This document shows, piece by piece, positions 6,651 through 14,073 of a DNA stretch of 24,197 nt. This stretch comes from Clostridium sp. GTDB lineage: Bacteria; Bacillota; Clostridia; Lachnospirales; Lachnospiraceae. The translations under genes and the position numbers were made by a program. The first letter of the stretch is position 1; the number at the start of each line of letters is the position of its first letter. The stretch covers positions 1 to 24,197 of the forward strand of contig SFNH01000014.1 in the NCBI GenBank assembly GCA_004554205.1. The letters are read 5' to 3'. The notes under the pieces were generated by a model that did no database searches, was not told the origin of the DNA, and worked only from the letters and a program-made list of their open reading frames with translations.

Positions 6651-9600
6651 TCAGCTCTCCTCAGCAAACAGGCTTTCGTCCACGGCAAGATCAATGGGGC
6701 CGGAACCAGGGATGGTCACAACCAGCTTATTGAAATACTTGACGGAAGCGCCCTGGTTAGTCTCAGCCACCACCCGCAGAGGGCCGCAGCTGTTGCCGGC
6801 CATGCCGGTATAGCCCTCATGGCTTTCATCGTCCACCAGCGGGCACCCGTTAAAGGCATACGCGATGATCAGCCTCTTCGGCTCACCGGTATCTCCGGAC
6901 ACGCCGTTGACAAAACCGTCCCGGAAGAACACACTGAGAAGATCGTTCTTATACCCGTCGGAGGCATAGGCTGTCACCGCCACCGGGTCATCCACACCTT
7001 CCACGTCTCCCGCGATAAGCTGAATGAATTTCCAGATATCAATGCCCTCGCAGGTGCCAATATCCAGAACCGTATACTGATCCCGAACCACCAGTTCCTC
7101 CAGCTGCTCCAGTTGGCCCACAGTAAAGACATGGCTCCATTCCGAGTCATCGTTCTTAATGGTCAGGGTCATTTCATAGTCCAGGAACTCGGCGTAAATA
7201 TCGCTCATCCGATGACCCCAGGTGTCAATATCGTTAGCGGTTACTTCCACCGCCGTCACATTCTTTACGCACAAACCGGAATTTACGTCCTCTGCGTTTT
7301 CCTGCGGGATCACCAGCTTCAGGGGACCGCCGCTATTTCCGACTGCCTCATCAAAACCTGCTGCTTCTTCCCCGGCTACCAGGGGAAGTCCGGTCATAGG
7401 ATCCTCGTCCACATTCCCCGTTCCGTAAGCCAGCATGGCATACAGCCCATCCTCACCGGTGACATAGTTGATGTAATCCCGTTTTTTCAACCGGGACAGG
7501 GAAAATGTCGCACTGGTTCCGTCATCGGCATAAACAGTCACATCGCCGGCATTATTTTTGATGCCGATGATCGCAAACAGGTCATAAATAGCCAGACCTC
7601 TATAGCGCTGTTGGCAGACGGTGGCATTGCTGTCTAGCAGACTGAAATCCGCAGTCTGTACCATAGTCTGCATACCTTCCAGCTGTTCCACAGTAAAAGC
7701 CGTCTCCCGATCCAGTCCCTCGCCGAAGAAGCGGATACTCTTGTCGGCAAGAGCACGGTAGGGGTCCTCAATATGGGCGTAGCTGTCAGGAATCAGGCGG
7801 ATGGTGATGGCAGTCACGTTGTTCAGCACGCCGGCGTCACAGCGCTCCGCATCTGTGCTTGGAATGATCACCTGCAGCGGACCGCCGCTGTTCTTCACAT
7901 CATAGAACGCCGGATCGGAATCCAGCCATGGCTTCAGCGGAACATTGTCCACATATCCGGCACTGTCACTGTCCGCCACTAGGGGGCTGCCGTTTTTCGC
8001 GAAGGCCAGAACGGATCTCATGCCGCCGCGGCCAAGTCGGGTATTGTATCCTTCGGCAAACAGCCGGGCGATAGGCAGCGTCACTTCCTCCTCCCCATTG
8101 GAGAAGGTGACCGTACCGTTGGTTCCGGGCAGCCCCAGAACATTCATCAGCAGATAGGACAGATCCACGCCCTCATAGCAGTCGACTTCTCCGGAAACCT
8201 CGTAGGAATCCTTGATGAGAGCGGATTTTTTCTGATTGTCCTGAACCTCCGCCCCGTAGATTATATCTTCGATCTGTCCCACAGTCATCCGGTTTTTCAG
8301 AAGGGTCTGACCGCTTTCACTATATACGGTGACATCCAGTCCATTCTGCGCCAAAGCATGATGATCTGCCCGGTCAGTATACTGGTGAGTGCTGTATAAC
8401 ACATCGTCTCCTGCCACCACGTCCTTTAAGTACTGCACCTGATTGGAGCCATTGGCATGGTAATACTGAGTTTTTCCAAATACCACGCGGATGGGGCCGC
8501 CGCTGTTGCTCAGACCGGAGAGGTAGGCATCGTCTGTTTTGTGAATGGTGTAGGGATAGTTGTTCACGCCGTATGCCAGCAGCACAGGATAGCCGGTGCG
8601 CACCAGATCTGCGTTATCAGGCTGATAGCTGCCGTCTCCAATATCCGCAGCGTTTTTTTCATAGAATCCAAAGGCATCGGGATAAGACAGGGTATCCACT
8701 GAGAAGGTTTCCGACGCCGCGACGCCATCCGCCGCGATGAAGCTCACCAGCGTAGTACGGGCGGCTTTCAGACCCATAGTTTCCACATCGTCCATACCCA
8801 TATACAGAAGCAGCTTGTAAAGATCCAGTCCCTGGTACTCGTTGACATACCAGTATGTAGTATTAGCAAGGCTGTAGCTGTCGGAATAGCCGATACCGCC
8901 GGGCACCACACTTCCATCTTCATGGCAGGCCACCAGATCCTCCAGTTCTCTCAGTGTAAAGTCCAACTCCCGGCCCAGAGCGGAACCCCGGAAAGAAATA
9001 ATGTAATCATTATAGCGGGAAGTATTGTAGCTGCCACCTTCAGCCGTGGTATGCTTAAAGCCCGGCTCATGCTCCTCACAGACATAGACATAGGCCACAT
9101 TGGAAAAGGTAGTATAGTCAGTATTGGCGCCATACTTCTCCAGATCGTACACAAGACGGATGCAGCCGTCATCGTTTTCCAACTCCTCCACAAAGCCCAG
9201 AGAGTGCTCTTTTTCGTTGGCGGCGTCAAATACAAAGGGAGCTATTTTGCTTCCATCGGTGGTCCCGATGCCACAGGCCAGCAGGATCGGCCTGCCGTCT
9301 TCATGGGCCCGGCTCACTTCCTCAAGCGTAAACTCCGCCACATCCAGGCGGCTGCAGTTTTTCAGAACCACCTTATAGGCGGAATCCGTCATGCGAATAC
9401 CACTATCGCCCTCGGTCATGCTGTACAGCAGATGGTAGAGGTCTATTCCTTCATAGGCGAAGGTTCCCCTGGAATCCGTATAAATGCCACGGAAAAAGCT
9501 CTCACTGCGATTTTCCAGCTCCCGGATGGAAAGGGGAATGCTGGATACAACAGCGGGTCCCTCCACCGTCATAGTGGCGCCGGTAATGGCGTCAATATTA

Positions 9601-9776
9601 TAAGGAAGCGGATCGTCTCCGCTGATACCGCCGTTGGAAATGTGCTTGAAGGGACTGTAAGTAAAGTCGATGACTGTAGAGTCGCCCACATCGATGGTTC
9701 GTCCGGAATTGACCGTGCTGGAGGAGCAGGCGGACAGCAACAGCGCTGCAGCAAACAGAATCCATATCTTTTTCAT
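6651..9776 (-). CDS. Giant five-domain lipoprotein with flavinylation-like motif
   Basis: A 1041-residue protein: lipobox LSAC (Cys17), then a short region with D62-A-I-T-G-A-T68, matching the ApbE flavin-attachment motif, then five related domains at roughly 78-235, 256-455, 478-662, 680-846 and 866-1022. Each domain has a Y-x-G-[IVL]-x-[IL] helix start, a middle [AV]-x-DG or similar turn, and, in domains 2-5, a closing N-S-G-G-P (N-S-C-G-P in domain 5) before a final strand. The pattern resembles domains labelled molybdopterin-dependent (sulfite-oxidase fold), but the cofactor cysteine is not evident. About a dozen cysteines are present. I start at 9776 because MKKIWILF is a typical signal start with AGAGAGG 7 nt upstream; a longer frame runs into the leader terminator. 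It is the first gene of the operon and probably a multivalent surface ligand-binding or electron-transfer protein. Confidence 0.72.
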   Translation of the reverse strand: MKKIWILFAAALLLSACSSSTVNSGRTIDVGDSTVIDFTYSPFKHISNGGISGDDPLPYNIDAITGATMTVEGPAVVSSIPLSIRELENRSESFFRGIYTDSRGTFAYEGIDLYHLLYSMTEGDSGIRMTDSAYKVVLKNCSRLDVAEFTLEEVSRAHEDGRPILLACGIGTTDGSKIAPFVFDAANEKEHSLGFVEELENDDGCIRLVYDLEKYGANTDYTTFSNVAYVYVCEEHEPGFKHTTAEGGSYNTSRYNDYIISFRGSALGRELDFTLRELEDLVACHEDGSVVPGGIGYSDSYSLANTTYWYVNEYQGLDLYKLLLYMGMDDVETMGLKAARTTLVSFIAADGVAASETFSVDTLSYPDAFGFYEKNAADIGDGSYQPDNADLVRTGYPVLLAYGVNNYPYTIHKTDDAYLSGLSNSGGPIRVVFGKTQYYHANGSNQVQYLKDVVAGDDVLYSTHQYTDRADHHALAQNGLDVTVYSESGQTLLKNRMTVGQIEDIIYGAEVQDNQKKSALIKDSYEVSGEVDCYEGVDLSYLLMNVLGLPGTNGTVTFSNGEEEVTLPIARLFAEGYNTRLGRGGMRSVLAFAKNGSPLVADSDSAGYVDNVPLKPWLDSDPAFYDVKNSGGPLQVIIPSTDAERCDAGVLNNVTAITIRLIPDSYAHIEDPYRALADKSIRFFGEGLDRETAFTVEQLEGMQTMVQTADFSLLDSNATVCQQRYRGLAIYDLFAIIGIKNNAGDVTVYADDGTSATFSLSRLKKRDYINYVTGEDGLYAMLAYGTGNVDEDPMTGLPLVAGEEAAGFDEAVGNSGGPLKLVIPQENAEDVNSGLCVKNVTAVEVTANDIDTWGHRMSDIYAEFLDYEMTLTIKNDDSEWSHVFTVGQLEQLEELVVRDQYTVLDIGTCEGIDIWKFIQLIAGDVEGVDDPVAVTAYASDGYKNDLLSVFFRDGFVNGVSGDTGEPKRLIIAYAFNGCPLVDDESHEGYTGMAGNSCGPLRVVAETNQGASVKYFNKLVVTIPGSGPIDLAVDESLFAEES

Positions 9777-9796
9777 TTCTGTACCTCTCTCTGCGC

Positions 9797-9823
9797 AAAA
9801 ACGACCGCGAAAAGCGCGGTCGT
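9797..9823 (-). terminator. Intrinsic terminator in the operon leader (attenuator)
   Basis: On the minus strand ACGACCGCG (9823-9815), a 5-nt loop, and CGCGGTCGT (9809-9801) form a perfect 9-bp GC-rich stem followed directly by a run of U (9801-9797). It stands between the operon promoter and the first gene, 20 nt before the start codon, so it would stop transcription unless an alternative fold prevents it. Confidence 0.8.
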
Positions 9824-9841
9824 CCCCTAACAAGTAAATAC

Positions 9842-9938
9842 TACATTCTTACCGCACTGGGAGGCCAGGCTGTTTCCGGTCTGACCCTAACGCCTGAAAT
9901 ATCATAGATCGCTCCTTAGATAAAGCAGGTCGAATGTA
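9842..9938 (-). ncRNA. Candidate riboswitch aptamer of unknown class
   Basis: In the leader RNA, nested helices can be drawn: TACATTC (9938-9932) with GAATGTA (9848-9842) as closing stem, ACC/GGT just inside, GGAG/CTCC next, and TCAGGC/GCCTGG around a 21-nt loop containing GGGTCAGACCGG and AAACA. The 3' side AGTGCGGT (9858-9851) can instead pair over 8 bp with ACCGCGCT (9820-9813), the 5' arm of the terminator, giving mutually exclusive states. This is the architecture of a transcription-terminating riboswitch. I recognise no known class. GGGTCA and GCCTCCC also occur in Moco riboswitches but in an order that does not fit. Folding was done by eye. Confidence 0.6.
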
Positions 9939-9963
9939 TACTCTGAATATATTATATAATTGC

Positions 9964-9992
9964 ATCATACTCTGATCTGCGAAAAATGTCAA
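9964..9992 (-). promoter_or_regulatory. Sigma-A promoter of the seven-gene operon
   Basis: On the minus strand a consensus TTGACA (9992-9987) is followed after exactly 17 nt by TATGAT (9969-9964). Transcription would start near 9957, leaving a leader of about 180 nt before the ATG at 9776. With such a strong promoter, control is probably exerted in the leader. Confidence 0.78.
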
Positions 9993-10067
9993 TATGGGAT
10001 TGGCGGAGTATCCTCTTTTGTTCGGTCGCGGCTAAGGTTTTCGCCTTTGTTCGGGCACCTCGCAAAA

Positions 10068-10148
10068 GTGTTCACCGTCTTCCCTCACAGCAGGGTTTAC
10101 ACCGGTCTCCCTCGCAGCAGGATTTATACCCCGCTCCCTCACGGCTGG
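10068..10148. repeat. Three tandem imperfect 27-bp repeats
   Basis: Units at 10068-10094, 10095-10121 and 10122-10148 share CTCCCTC-CAGCAGG-like cores and T-rich starts; units 1 and 2 are closest and unit 3 is more diverged. They lie about 80 nt upstream of the operon promoter, between it and the eno 3' end. They may be part of an interspersed repeat or a binding array. Open frames crossing them encode only a 9-residue repeat and do not look like a real protein. Confidence 0.65.
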
Positions 10149-10264
10149 ATAGCGCCAGCCGCAAAGCCCACTGTCTGTGCGAAGCGAGTTTCGCGCGACT
10201 GGCGGCTAATAAGCGCGCGAACCGAGCCGGAATCGCCACATGGCTGAACTGCAACGTTTTAATC
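10149..10264. other. GC-rich intergenic repeat-like segment after eno
   Basis: It contains short self-complementary blocks (GCGAA...TTCGC and CGCGC...GCGCG) and ends with a 23-nt stretch (10233-10255) that also occurs, with three mismatches, at 420-442. No gene and no clean U-tailed terminator for eno was seen. Together with the 27-bp repeats it looks like a mobile or interspersed intergenic repeat. Confidence 0.45.
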
Positions 10265-11551
10265 TCAGCATTTTTTTATTCCGCTCTTAATCTCCTCCTC
10301 AATCCGCAGAAGCTGGTTGTACTTGGCGACGCGCTCCGAGCGGCAGGGCGCTCCTGTCTTGATCTGGCCGCTGTTTATCGCGACCGCAAGATCGGCAATA
10401 AACGTGTCCTCCGTCTCACCGGAACGATGCGAGATCACCGCCGTATATCCGGCGCTCTTTGCCATCTCGATGGCCTCCAGGCTCTCCGTCAGTGTCCCGA
10501 TCTGGTTGACCTTGATGAGAATGGAATTCGCCGCGCCCTCCTTAATTCCCTTTTCCAGGCGCTTTGTGTTCGTCACAAACAGATCGTCGCCCACGAGCTG
10601 AACCTTATCGCCGAGCGTCTTTGTCAGGAGTTTCCATCCCTCCCAGTCCTCCTCGTGAAGCCCATCCTCAATCGAACAGATGGGAAAACCTTCCACCAGC
10701 CGCCGAAAGTAATCCACCATCTCTTCCGCGCTCCTGGACACCTGGACGCCGCTCATCTTACTCTCGCCGGGGAAGACATACCGCCCGCTCTCCTCATCGT
10801 ACAGCTCGCTTGCCGCCGCATCAATGGCAAACTGAAAATCCTTTCCCGCGTCATAGCCGCTCATGGTGACCGCATCCATCAGATAGGTAAGCACTTCCTC
10901 GGCGTTTTTTAAGTTTGGCGCAAATCCGCCCTCATCCCCCACTGCAGTGCTGTAATCCCCCACTTTCAGAAGGTTTTTCAGGGTGTGATACACCTCCGAG
11001 CACATTTTTAACCCCTCTTCAAAGGTGTTTGCCCCCACCGGCATGATCATGAATTCCTGAAGATCGACCGTGTTGTCCGCATGCACGCCGCCGTTTAACA
11101 CATTCATCATCGGCACAGGCATGGTACGCGCATTGACGCCGCCAAGATAGCGGTACAGCGGAATCCCCTGCTGCGCGGCGCAGGCGCGCGCCACCGCAAG
11201 CGACGCGCCGAGGATCGCGTTCGCGCCGAGCTTCGACTTATTTTCTGTGCCGTCCGCCTCCTTAAGAATCCGGTCGATCGTGGCCTGCTGGTACGCGTCC
11301 TCAAACATCAGCACCTCGGCGATAACCGTATTCACATACTCCACTGCATGGCGGACGCCTTTTCCGTGATAGCGCGGTCCGCCGTCGCGCAGCTCCACCG
11401 CCTCATACTTTCCCGTGGACGCGCCGGACGGCACTGCCGCCCGCCCGACAGCCCCGCCCTCAAGCCGCACCTCTACCTCCAGGGTGGGATTTCCGCGGGA
11501 ATCGAGAATCTCCCGCCCGTACACACCTGCAATCTCAAATTCATTCTTCAT
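10265..11551 (-). CDS. eno: Enolase (2-phosphoglycerate to phosphoenolpyruvate)
   Basis: A 428-residue full-length enolase, the glycolytic enzyme that dehydrates 2-phosphoglycerate in a Mg-dependent reaction in the cytosol. Signature stretches are present in order: DSRGNPTLEVEV near the N terminus, GASTGKYEA (43-51), NVLNGG (150-155), GDEGGFAPN (205-213) with the general-acid Glu, SIEDG with a metal-binding Asp, LIKVNQIGT with the catalytic Lys, and SHRSGETED near residue 375. The ATG at 11551 has AAGGAGG 8 nt upstream, but that site is buried in a large hairpin (11552-11600). It follows pheT in the same direction with only 83 nt between, and no separate promoter is evident, so its expression may depend on read-through or on an unseen promoter inside pheT. 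Confidence 0.98.
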   Translation of the reverse strand: MKNEFEIAGVYGREILDSRGNPTLEVEVRLEGGAVGRAAVPSGASTGKYEAVELRDGGPRYHGKGVRHAVEYVNTVIAEVLMFEDAYQQATIDRILKEADGTENKSKLGANAILGASLAVARACAAQQGIPLYRYLGGVNARTMPVPMMNVLNGGVHADNTVDLQEFMIMPVGANTFEEGLKMCSEVYHTLKNLLKVGDYSTAVGDEGGFAPNLKNAEEVLTYLMDAVTMSGYDAGKDFQFAIDAAASELYDEESGRYVFPGESKMSGVQVSRSAEEMVDYFRRLVEGFPICSIEDGLHEEDWEGWKLLTKTLGDKVQLVGDDLFVTNTKRLEKGIKEGAANSILIKVNQIGTLTESLEAIEMAKSAGYTAVISHRSGETEDTFIADLAVAINSGQIKTGAPCRSERVAKYNQLLRIEEEIKSGIKKC

Positions 11552-11600
11552 AAAAATGGCCTCCTTACCTTAAAGTCCTAAGGTAAGGATAGCCATTTTT
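11552..11600. promoter_or_regulatory. Large near-palindrome covering the eno ribosome-binding site
   Basis: Outer arms AAAAATGGC and GCCATTTTT (9 bp) flank inner arms CCTTACCTTA and TAAGGTAAGG (10 bp) around a 6-nt loop, with 2-3 nt internal loops. On the minus strand the 3' arm contains the eno Shine-Dalgarno and ends in TTTTT immediately before the ATG. It can act as a bidirectional intrinsic-terminator-like structure after pheT, or as a translational operator for eno. Confidence 0.8.
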
Positions 11601-11634
11601 CACATTCTCTATGCAGTTTTTAAGCGCGCCCCAT

Positions 11635-14055
11635 CTATGACCGAAGCTGGATCCCAAGCCCCTGAAGGCCATTTAAGATTTTCTTCATGGCAGCGTTTAC
11701 CTCATCGTCCGTCAGCGTCCGATCCGCGGCACGGAAGGTGATGGAATATGCAACGGATTTGTATCCTGACAGAATCTGCACGCCCTCGTAGATATCGAAC
11801 AGCTTGTAGCTCTCGAGAATTTTCCCGCCCCGCTGCGCGATGATATCCTCGATCTGTCCGACAAGAATTTCCTTCGGAACCACCATGCTGATGTCGCGGG
11901 TGGTTGCCGGATATTTCGCGATTCCGGTATACTTACGGTCAAAATCCGCAAACGGAATCACATTCGGCATATCAAGAACCGCAATGTAGGTCTTGTCGCC
12001 GATCCTGTACGCATCCGCCACCTCGGGGTGCAGCTCGCCGAGATATCCAAGCGTCACGCCCTCGTATATAATGTCAGCCTTTCTGCCCGGGTGCAGATAC
12101 GGGCGGTCGCACGACGGATCATAATGAACCTTTTTTGTCATTCCCAGCTTGTCAAACAGCTCCTCGACCACGCCCTTCATCGTAAAGAAATCGCCCTCGC
12201 CGTAGCAGCCGAGCGTAAACTGCATACGCTCGTCGGGAAGCTCTGTAAGCGGAAGTTCCCCCGGAAGATAGATATTTGCCAGCTCATAGAGCTTTACATC
12301 CCTGTTGCGGCGGTTGTAGTTTGTGGACAGGGAGGTCAGCATGCCGTTTAACGGGCTGGTGCGCATGATGGAAAAATCCTCGCCCAGCGGGTTTAAGATC
12401 GTGACCGTGCGGCGCAGCGCGCTGTCCGCCGGAATGCGCAGCTTATCAAATACCTTCGGGCTCTCAAAGGAGTACGTCATGCTCTGGCTGAAGCCGGAGA
12501 ACTCCGCGACCTCTCTCGCGATCTCCTCGATGCGCAGCTTCCCGGACAGCTTTCCGGTCGTCGCCTCCCCGGAGGGCAGAGTCGTCGGAATGTTGTCGTA
12601 TCCGAAGAAACGCGCCACCTCCTCGGCAAGGTCGGCCATACAGTGAATGTCCTGGCGGAAGGTCGGTGCAACGATCTCATTCGTATCCTCATCGTAATCG
12701 AGTTCGATCTTTTTAAAGTACGCAAGCATATCCTCAGCCGGAATGTCTGTCCCCAGAAGGCTGTTGATCCGATCCGGCTCAAACTTCACGCGGGACGGCT
12801 CGCGTTTCACCGGGTAAATGTCAATCATCCCGCCCACGACCTCACCTGCGCCCAGCTCCTCGATGAGCTGGCATGCGCGGTTGATCGCCGCCTCCGCATT
12901 GTTCGGGTCGAGACCCTTCTCGAACTTCCCGGAAGCATCGGTGCGCATACCGAGCTTTTTGGACGAAAGGCGGATATTGGTGCCGTCAAAGCACGCCGCC
13001 TCAAATACCATTGTCTTTACGTCATCGGTGATCTTGGAATTTTCGCCGCCCATGATGCCCGCGATGCCGACCGCCTTCTCCCCGTCATTGATCATCAGCA
13101 CCGTGCTGTCAAGCTTCCTGATCTGTCCGTCCAGCGTCTCAAACTCATCGCCGTCGCCGGCGCACTTTACCACGATCTTATGGCCCGCAAGCAGATCATA
13201 GTCAAAGGCGTGCATCGGCTGACCGAACTCCTCCATCACATAGTTGGTGATATCCACAAGATTATTGATCGGGCGGATTCCGCTTGCCGCCAGACGTCTC
13301 TGCATCCACTCCGGCGACGGGGCGAGTCTTATGTTCTTCACCATCCTCGCGCAGTAGCGCGGGCAGAGCTCTGTGTCCTCCACCTCGACCTTCAGGTAGT
13401 CGCCTATATCCTCATTGTTTCCCGTCTTTTTAATGACAGGGGCGTGAAATTCCCTGCGGAAGGTTGCCGCCGCCTCTCTCGCCAGACCCACCACGCTGTA
13501 GCAGTCGACGCGGTTTGAGGTGATCTCATACTCAAACACTATATCGTGAAGCCCAAGCACCTCGATGGCGTCCGCACCCACCTCGGTATCCTCCGGAAGA
13601 ATGTAGATGCCGTTCTCCGGCGCCAGCGGATACATATCACGGTTCGAGCCGAGCTCCTCGATGGAACACATCATGCCGTTTGACTCGATGCCGCGAAGCT
13701 TTCCCTTCTTGATCTTGATGCCGTTCTCCGGAAGCGGACCGCCATCGTGGCCGCCCGCCACCCTTCCGCCGTCGAGAACAACCGGAACCTTATCACCCTC
13801 TTTTACATTCGGCGCGCCGGTCACGATCTGAATCGCCTCTTTCCCGATATCTACCTGACAGACAATGAGCTTGTCGGCGTCCGGGTGGCGCTCGATCTTC
13901 TTTATCTGCCCGACCACGATCTTCTCCAGATTTTTGTCCAGACAGGTATAGCCCTCGACCTTACTCCCGGAGAGCGTCATCGCGTCGGTGTATTCCTGCG
14001 CGGTCACATCCAGGTCCGGAACGTATGCTTTTATCCATGATAACGCTGTATTCAT
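11635..14055 (-). CDS. pheT: Phenylalanine-tRNA ligase beta subunit
   Basis: An 806-residue beta subunit of the alpha2-beta2 enzyme that charges tRNA-Phe. Visible domains in order: an N-terminal start helix, an EMAP-like tRNA-binding domain (about 40-155, with HPDADKLIVCQVD), the B3/B4 editing domain (about 210-390), the B5 domain (about 410-480), the catalytic-like core, and a C-terminal ferredoxin-fold anticodon-binding domain (about 710-805, starting PATTRDISMVV). Length is normal for the family. It starts 18 nt after pheS, with GGGGAGG 10 nt before the ATG at 14055; the nearby out-of-frame ATG at 14060 is not used. It is cotranscribed with pheS from the promoter at 15177-15205. Confidence 0.98.
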   Translation of the reverse strand: MNTALSWIKAYVPDLDVTAQEYTDAMTLSGSKVEGYTCLDKNLEKIVVGQIKKIERHPDADKLIVCQVDIGKEAIQIVTGAPNVKEGDKVPVVLDGGRVAGGHDGGPLPENGIKIKKGKLRGIESNGMMCSIEELGSNRDMYPLAPENGIYILPEDTEVGADAIEVLGLHDIVFEYEITSNRVDCYSVVGLAREAAATFRREFHAPVIKKTGNNEDIGDYLKVEVEDTELCPRYCARMVKNIRLAPSPEWMQRRLAASGIRPINNLVDITNYVMEEFGQPMHAFDYDLLAGHKIVVKCAGDGDEFETLDGQIRKLDSTVLMINDGEKAVGIAGIMGGENSKITDDVKTMVFEAACFDGTNIRLSSKKLGMRTDASGKFEKGLDPNNAEAAINRACQLIEELGAGEVVGGMIDIYPVKREPSRVKFEPDRINSLLGTDIPAEDMLAYFKKIELDYDEDTNEIVAPTFRQDIHCMADLAEEVARFFGYDNIPTTLPSGEATTGKLSGKLRIEEIAREVAEFSGFSQSMTYSFESPKVFDKLRIPADSALRRTVTILNPLGEDFSIMRTSPLNGMLTSLSTNYNRRNRDVKLYELANIYLPGELPLTELPDERMQFTLGCYGEGDFFTMKGVVEELFDKLGMTKKVHYDPSCDRPYLHPGRKADIIYEGVTLGYLGELHPEVADAYRIGDKTYIAVLDMPNVIPFADFDRKYTGIAKYPATTRDISMVVPKEILVGQIEDIIAQRGGKILESYKLFDIYEGVQILSGYKSVAYSITFRAADRTLTDDEVNAAMKKILNGLQGLGIQLRS

Positions 14056-14073
14056 GTCATTCTTTCCTCCCCT

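Noticed and set aside
8922..9830. Plus-strand frame of about 300 codons over the 5' part of the five-domain gene
   Set aside because: Antisense to strongly coding sequence with a clear repeat structure; no ribosome-binding site or recognisable domain.
9777..9833. N-terminal extension of the five-domain lipoprotein
   Set aside because: It runs through the leader terminator hairpin; the MKKIWILF start at 9776 has a ribosome-binding site and gives a normal lipoprotein signal peptide.
9842..9938. Moco riboswitch or SRP RNA in the operon leader
   Set aside because: GGGTCA and GCCTCCC are shared with Moco riboswitches and GGTCAGACCGGAAACAGC recalls the SRP domain IV loop, but the order and pairing of elements fit neither, so the class is left open.
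10068..10148. CRISPR array
   Set aside because: The units are directly adjacent without spacers and are imperfect; no cas genes are present.
9986..10912. Plus-strand frame of 308 codons spanning the 27-bp repeats and the eno 3' end
   Set aside because: Most of it is antisense to eno, and the rest is intergenic repeat.
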